A DNA stretch of 12,842 bases from Paramacrobiotus metropolitanus (taxonomy: Eukaryota; Tardigrada; Eutardigrada; Parachela; Macrobiotidae): positions 622,001-634,842 of the forward strand of contig NW_026570305.1 of NCBI RefSeq assembly GCF_019649055.1, read 5' to 3'. Each line of letters begins with the position of its first letter. The stretch's first letter is position 1. The position numbers and the translations under genes were made by a program. This document shows positions 7,357 to 12,842 of this stretch, piece by piece. The notes beneath the pieces were generated by a model, which was not told the origin of the DNA, searched no databases, and saw only the letters and a program-made list of their open reading frames with translations.

Positions 7357-8425
7357 GAACGTTTTTGAGCGGATTCAAAAAGTTAATTCACAGATACTCA
7401 GTGTTAGCGGTGTTAGCCTTTTCAATTTCGCTCTGAAAACTGTTGATCTGTCTAAATAATCTCTTCGGTAATTTTTAATGCATTTTTTACCGACCAGACA
7501 TTGAAGTCCTGTTAAACGGGTTGTCTGCTCCTGATACATGACTGAACGAATGAATGAATGGATTGTAACCTTGCTTGCAATATCATAAGTACTTAATATT
7601 TTCCATTGCTGCCTGCTAATAATTATTTCTACGTATGTCCAGATTCTCTTTCATACGTGGTGAAGGTGTAATGTACTGAATGATCTTTGTATTTGTTGTT
7701 GTATTTCTGTCGTAGTAACCGCCAACGGGGATTTGTGTTATTTTATTATCTCTATATTTTCGTGTCATTCTACATTCGGGCTTGTACCGTGTCTTATTAA
7801 ATTTCACGTACTTAAAGACGTGACAATCAACATAGCAGAAATTGAAACGTTTAACAAAGATTCCTGAACACGCTGCTGCGCTGCCTCGGGTGTGCTTCCC
7901 GATGCTAAATTAGATAATTATGATATTATGCCTGCACCTCCATTTCTGTAGGCATTGCCTCTAGTTGTGAGCTAGTGAGTAACGCTTGAAAGATTGAATC
8001 ATTTCCGAAAGTACCTTAAACTCCGACATTCCTCAACAAAACAGTCATGCAGTCTCACTTGTTCGGGCACCGGATTGCAGTTATGACATTGTCACTTCGT
8101 ATGCTTAAAGTACAGATATACTTGCGTATTAATTTTGTGCCAAGGGTGCTGAGTGATATCGCACCGTATTAGGCTAATACTGCATGACGTGTTGATGTAA
8201 GTTGACATTATAAAATTTAGGCAAGTTTTCTTCATTTTACATATACATTTTGATTTTTGATTTTTGAGTTTGTTATGACTCGTTCCCCTGTCTAACAAAC
8301 AGATTTTCTGCACTCGAGACGGTAGCAGCGCTAAAGCAGCCTTTGCAGCTAAGAAAGTACGTACGGAATTGATCTTCCTCTGGTATTCGAATTGCCTTTA
8401 GCCATCATTTCATAAATTAATAATA
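7357..8425. other. Intergenic stretch and probable 5' flank of the PIN gene
   Basis: No supported gene. A short AATG tetranucleotide run occurs near 7549-7559. Close to the next gene, GTACGT near 8357 and TGCCTTTAG ending at 8401 could bound a ~45-bp intron in a 5' leader or upstream exon. The frame upstream of the ATG at 8426 is open back to that acceptor, so an extra 5' exon cannot be excluded. Confidence 0.4.
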
Positions 8426-11400
8426 ATGTCCGCATTAACGGATCCTGAACTTGTGCTGATATTTGACACTAACGTCATTATTTACGAGAAAAAGAAAACG
8501 GAGGAAGATGACCAGCCTGCCCAGGTAAACAGTCCTTAAAGAAAGCTTGCATAAATAAACTGCAATAAGTGTATTTTCCTTTTCCATAAATCATAAATTC
8601 TTATGGTTCTTTGAATAAACTCATTAACAGCTGGAATGCATGTCACTGCTTGAGGAAATGGCTCGTCATGGAAAATGCGGGAAACTAAAAAATCCTATTC
8701 TGATTATCATCCCAAAGGCGGTGCTCCAGGAAATCCAGATATTAGGAAACAGCAACAGTAACAACAGTAGAGGAAAGGCCAAGAGCGCCCTGGACCGACT
8801 AGCGGATCTACTCACCGATTGGTACACGAATCCTATCGAGAACATTCAGATAGTTCTGCAAACGGATAGTTCGGAAGATCGTCTGCAAAAGGAGTATTAT
8901 CCGAAGAGGATAAATAAACTGAATGAACACAGTTACACAGAGATGGCCTGATACTTGTGTATTGCTTGGATTTGCTACGGCGTTTTCCTGACGCCGATGT
9001 GTGGTTGGTTACCGAGGATAAGCAACTGCAAGCGCGAGCCCTCCTGAGCGGCTTGCACGCAGTCAAATTTTACACACTGAAAGCGGCAATGGAGCTTGAT
9101 CCTTACGACGTGAATGAACAAAGAAACAGAAATGATTATCACAACGAGGTATTCGTTTGCTTTTATTTTTCGTTGTGCGTTTGCAGGTATGCAGTACCGG
9201 TTATCAGTAGCGAGCAATATAAAGTACTGCTGTAGCCACCCGATCATGTTGCAATCACTGTCAGGTTCGGTCGATGCATTCGGCACCGTGCACATTAAGT
9301 ACGTTGAACAGCAAGCAGCATGTGGAATTATTCCTTAATGGGAAGTGATCACTGCTGACTACGGCTACTATTATTATTTGTAATTTGTGGTACCAAATTA
9401 GTGTTTACGCGCGAAAACATTTATTTTCGCGCAGTCCCAACGAGAGCATAGTATTACTATGCTCTCTCCCAACCACCTTTTTTCATTGTTTACGACGTTC
9501 TTTTACGTAATTTTGTATACGTACATTTGCGTGCAAACCCTTTGTGCGCGCAGCAGCAGGTTAGAGTTAATATGGTTAAAAAATATGGTTATATCGTAAA
9601 TATAGTTTTATCGTTAATATGGTTATAAAAAAATTCAAAAAAGATGAAATGCATTTGGCTGCACCAGAAGTCTTATTATGGCGCCGATAAACGGGTTAAA
9701 TAAACTTTGCACGTGAGTGCACAATATGTATATAGTATTGCACCGAACAACAGTTCTAACATGGTTTTGAATCTTAAAACTTAAAATTTGAAAGAACAGG
9801 TGCAAGCCTAGTTCATTGGCAAAACGATCTTCACACTTGCGTGCATTTACGGTATGTGCTAAATTTAAATAAAAACCGATGGAAGATCGGTCCATAATGT
9901 GACTTTTGGTGCACCTGAATGCGTTTATACCGTTTTGAAATTTTCTAACAGCCAGATCATTCAAACCGCATTTCGTGCGCACATACCGTTTCACGCCAAG
10001 GAATAAAAATCACTTCGCTGTAGAACTGCTCGGTCTGCACCAAGTAATTCAGAGAATGATTGGAAATGTGCGAAAGCGAAATTTATTGCATATACACGAA
10101 TATGGTACCAGGCACTTCCCTTAAATCAAACTCTGTGATACAACTTGATCTGGTGGTAGTGTTTCTGAAATTTTATTTTCTACTGTAGGCATCACTGCTT
10201 GATAAACTCCCAAGTGGTGATCAAGATTCCGATCGCAAGCGCAGGAGCAGAATGTTTAAAAACTGGCTTGCGCGAAATCGCCTCTCTACGCTCAGCGATG
10301 TGACGGCTGGACCTAAGCCTACGCTGACACATGCTGCGGAGAAAAAAGTCTTTGACATTAAAGATATGCTTGGGTTCCGTAATAAGCTCTTCGAATTGGT
10401 TCCCGCATTCAAGCAAATCAGTCTGCGACAGATCGCAATCGTGGGAGGTTTTGTGGTGGATGTGCTGCTGGGACGAGAACCAAAAGATATTAATCTGTTT
10501 TTCGTACTAGAAAAACCTAAAGGCGAGTTGAAGCCCACGGAAATACACGAACTCCTGGCTGACCGCGTCCGGACTTTTGTTGCCGAGCTTATGCAGTCAA
10601 CGGATCCAGGGGGCATTTCGGTTACACGCTGTCGAGAGGTCTACACGATTCTGGCACCGGAATCTTGTTTGCCGTATCCTGTACAATTTGCATTCTGCGC
10701 TAACTTACCGGCGCGGTTTAACGCTACCGACATTACCTGCACTGAAATTGCCTACTATTGCGACGAAATAATCACGTCCGCGCGCGGTTTGGACGGCTTA
10801 CGAAACAGTCACTTTGTCATCAAACACCAACACTATGATTCACTGATCAAGATGCAGCGCATTGTTCGTTACTTTGAAAAGGGATTCGATGTCGTCCTCG
10901 AAGGCTTGGATATGAAGGAAGTCAATAAGATCAATAAGGAACCAGGAGATACACACTTTATACTTCCGCTTCCTTATTTGATCATCAAGTTCGAAGGAAC
11001 TCAGGAAAACAAAATTTTTGTTAACAGCATGGAACCTTCCTCGTGGGCAACTTGTCAACATACGTCATTGGATATTCTCTTGTCACGGAATAATGTTAAT
11101 GCAAATTGGGATCAGCACAACATTCGCTGCTTGACCGACAACAGATTCGGTGACTTTATATTTAGCGGGAGAGGGCGGGACGTTTTGAAATCCGAAGCAT
11201 TTGCGCTACAGCTTGGGTTGCGACCTGCAACAGTTTGCAACTTTTACGCTGAAGTCAAAGTACAAATGTCACATGAGTCGGAGGGTAGTATACAGTTTGA
11301 TCGAGCATTAATGCAGTTTTTCAACTGTAGAGACCTTCGTGAGTATGAAAAAGGCGACCGTTTCATTCATATCGATAAAAACGATGCAGAGAAATATCGC

Positions 11401-11733
11401 AATGTTCTCTCACAAGCCATAGATAGCCAGATTGCAACCATCAATACACGGCTTGAGAAATATAATACCGTCCTTAATAACCTGGACGGGCCAGCCGCGA
11501 ACACACTTTTGCACCGGTGTTCGGCTGACCGAGACTTGTGCTCAGAATCTCAATGGTATGACCGTTGGGGTGATAACAGTCGTTATGAGCCTAAGACTTT
11601 GATGAGCCTAAACCTCAGCCTCCAGGAGGAGTTTGTTTTAAGTTTCATCCCTCCGCCTTCATTCTTTCCGCTAGTATGGAAGAACAAAGCCGATGCAACT
11701 ATTCCCGCCCGAGGAACGGACCCTAGTGATTGA
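8426..11733 (+). CDS. PIN-domain nuclease fused to nucleotidyltransferase-fold protein (exons 8426-8524, 8631-8893, 8941-9148, 10189-11733)
   Basis: Predicted 704 aa. Residues ~9-165 form a PIN domain of Swt1-like type: FDTN (D14), VLQEI (E67), EDGLIL (D122) and VTEDKQL (D147) supply the four metal-binding acidic residues of a PIN ribonuclease. Introns are 8525-8630 (106 bp), 8894-8940 (47 bp; without its removal the frame stops at 8949) and 9149-10188 (1,040 bp, strong pyrimidine-rich acceptor). All phases agree. A basic KRRSR linker follows the last junction. Residues ~274-295 have a polymerase-beta/CCA-enzyme-like signature, GG...D..LLGREPKDINLF, and later TDITCTEIAYY (D371) and RYFEKGFDV blocks fit the fold. 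The second Asp of DxD is Asn (N292), so catalysis is doubtful. The remaining ~280 residues are unrecognised. The PIN part and the long last exon are each well supported. Their fusion is less certain: the last exon has its own in-frame ATG at 10252 and could be a separate gene. Confidence 0.6.
9408..9432. repeat. Perfect hairpin, 9-bp stem and 7-nt loop
   Basis: GCGCGAAAA pairs with TTTTCGCGC around a 7-nt loop. On the minus strand it is followed by seven bases, then CTAA and T, which resembles a Helitron 3' terminus. Confidence 0.75.
9442..9466. repeat. Perfect 25-bp palindrome, 12-bp arms
   Basis: GAGAGCATAGTA and its exact reverse complement are separated by one T. It lies 9 bp after the previous hairpin. 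Confidence 0.85.
9566..9630 (+). repeat. AT-rich degenerate tandem repeat (AATATGGTTA-like)
   Basis: Four related units (AATATGGTTAAAA, AATATGGTTATATCG, AATATAGTTTTATCG, AATATGGTTATAAA), spaced about 13-17 bp, within the intron. Confidence 0.6.
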
Positions 11734-11813
11734 AAATCTAAAAGCCGGAAAAACTTCCCGTTGGCTCGCAGATTTAGTTAAACTATCGTACAGCGGCTTT
11801 TATTTAATGCAGC

Positions 11814-11819
11814 AATAAA
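11814..11819 (+). terminator. Polyadenylation signal AATAAA of the PIN/nucleotidyltransferase gene
   Basis: A canonical AATAAA lies 81 bp after the TGA at 11731-11733, preceded by a T-rich stretch. This gives a short 3' UTR typical of compact genomes. Confidence 0.6.
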
Positions 11820-12402
11820 CAATCTTAAATTTTAAATGTCATAATTTTAATTGTCGTTAATATCCTATTATGCTGTTTATATAATAGCAGTTATTTTTGA
11901 CAAAGCAAACTTTGCATTTGCAACAGCCCTCCTTGGAATTGCTTACATGCTAGGACTCTTAAATGAAGTGTTTTGAACGGAATGTAAAATGCCGAAGTGC
12001 TGCACACACAGACAATAATATTTGACTCATGTTGCGGCACTGCCTGACAGGTCGTGCATACCTTAACTTGAATGCACTCTATGTACGAGTATCTGCGTCT
12101 ATTATTGCGACGAACTGACTTACTGCATCAAATGTAAGCCGTATCTCAAAAAATGCTTACTATGAAAACTCAGTTGTAGTGTAAGAGCGTTTAACAGTAG
12201 ATAACAGCAAATTATTGAAAAAAAACCGGATTATTTGAACCAAACTTCAGTGGTGGTTTTGCGACGAAGGCTGTGGGCAGGCGCTGTTCATCGATTATCA
12301 ATAATTATTCTGAGTACTACGGTACTTTCGGAACATGAATGTACACATGCGAAAATTTGCAGCTCTTAACCTTTCCTACGGCCCTGCTTCAAAGTTTCTA
12401 AT
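11820..12402. other. Intergenic stretch with nothing recognised
   Basis: AT-rich sequence between the AATAAA at 11814 and the ATG at 12403. No RNA gene, repeat or convincing exon was seen. It presumably holds the promoter of the next gene. Confidence 0.4.
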
Positions 12403-12842
12403 ATGATTAGCCAGAAAAGGACTGGCCAAAAGCGGGCGAAAGAGTTTTTTAAACAGCGAAGGTCTATGCAAATACAACGGGGAAATGCGATTTGTAATGG
12501 GTACAATCCCGATATCATAGAGGAAGTATAATATTTGTTTTATAAATTAACGCTGTTTTGTTCTGGTGCATAGTTGGTACTCGTACCGTGATACTTATTA
12601 AAGTTGTTTGGCCATTTTCAGCGACAACTTTTGCAGTTGACACAAATAATGCCCAACGTTGATAATGTTGATAAAGTGCTCAGTGCTCACCTGGCCGCAA
12701 CGATATGTACATGTAAGTACATATGACACTTACCTGCTGTACAGCACCTACTACTAAGTATGTATATCCAAACTTCCTACTAAGTATTCAAACAAAGCGT
12801 TCATTTAGTGTTGCAACAATGTTAATAATTTGTCGATAATAA
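12403..12842 (+). CDS. 5' end of an unrecognised gene (exons 12403-12525, 12622-12712, continues past window)
   Basis: Exon 1 opens with ATG at 12403 and encodes 41 residues, strongly basic at first (MISQKRTGQKRAKEFFKQRR), then GYNPDIIEE. A 96-bp phase-0 intron runs from GTATAA (12526) to TTTTCAG (12621). Exon 2 has only one open frame, the one that matches the phase: RQLLQLTQIMPNVDNVDKVL and ten more residues. It ends in a strong GTAAGT donor at 12713 (phase 1). Without splicing, exon 1 stops at 12529-12531. The LTQIMPNVDNVDKVL stretch vaguely recalls CUE/UBA-type helices (MFPxVD...VL), but this is too weak to assign. The next acceptor probably lies outside the window. The minus strand also shows a good donor near 12730, so an antisense transcript is an alternative reading. 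Confidence 0.5.

Larger units (their letters stand above)
9149..10188 (+). other. Intron between PIN and nucleotidyltransferase exons
   Basis: Starts GTATTC after a GAG codon and ends in a T-rich tract and TACTGTAG. It contains the palindromes at 9408-9466, an AT-rich tandem patch and otherwise no recognised gene. Earlier acceptors exist: AG at 9194 after a 46-bp intron would give a 48-residue tail ending at 9338, an alternative end for a PIN-only isoform. Confidence 0.5.

Noticed and set aside
9195-9338. Alternative last exon for the PIN gene after a 46-bp intron
   Set aside because: It is in phase, but the 48-residue tail has no recognisable features and the acceptor is weaker than the one at 10188. 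Kept only as a possible isoform.
1-12842. CRISPR array, bacterial operon, rRNA or tRNA gene
   Set aside because: No spaced identical repeats of the right kind, no prokaryotic gene layout, and no rRNA or tRNA core sequences were seen on either strand.

Overview
The window looks like nuclear DNA of an invertebrate animal. Genes are broken by short GT-AG introns (about 47 to 106 bp, plus one of about 1 kb), there are no operons or Shine-Dalgarno sites, and repeats are abundant. An intact Mag-like Ty3/gypsy Gag fits an arthropod, tardigrade or similar lineage. I cannot place the species. All spliced models are my own, based on splice sites, reading phase and protein logic.

Layout: (1) 345-726, a two-exon gene for a small secreted precursor with a His/Gly-rich C-terminal peptide. 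(2) 727-2360, nothing recognised. (3) 2361-3649, a fold-back-like structure: two arms of degenerate ~15-bp repeats in opposite orientation around a 9-bp minisatellite, bracketed by 28-bp imperfect direct repeats. (4) 3884-5015, a non-autonomous element with ~160-bp terminal inverted repeats and no transposase. (5) 5182-7356, remnants of a host gene cut inside a coding exon by (6) a complete 1,867-bp LTR element (5434-7300, minus strand). The LTR element has 121-bp LTRs, a perfect 5-bp target duplication, a polypurine tract and an intact 490-aa Gag, but no protease, reverse transcriptase, RNase H or integrase. (7) 8426-11733, a gene joining an N-terminal PIN nuclease domain to a nucleotidyltransferase-fold domain across a 1,040-bp intron that contains strong palindromes. 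(8) 12403 to the window edge, the first two exons of an unrecognised gene.

Two things stand out. The first is the gag-only mini-LTR element. It is recent (LTRs 120/121 identical), must depend on enzymes from another element, and has split a reading frame that resumes exactly after the target duplication. The second is the predicted PIN plus nucleotidyltransferase fusion, in which the second metal-binding Asp of the DxD motif is Asn. Its four PIN acidic residues come together only after removal of a 47-bp intron. The genes do not look functionally linked; this is an ordinary gene-bearing region heavily reshaped by transposable elements.
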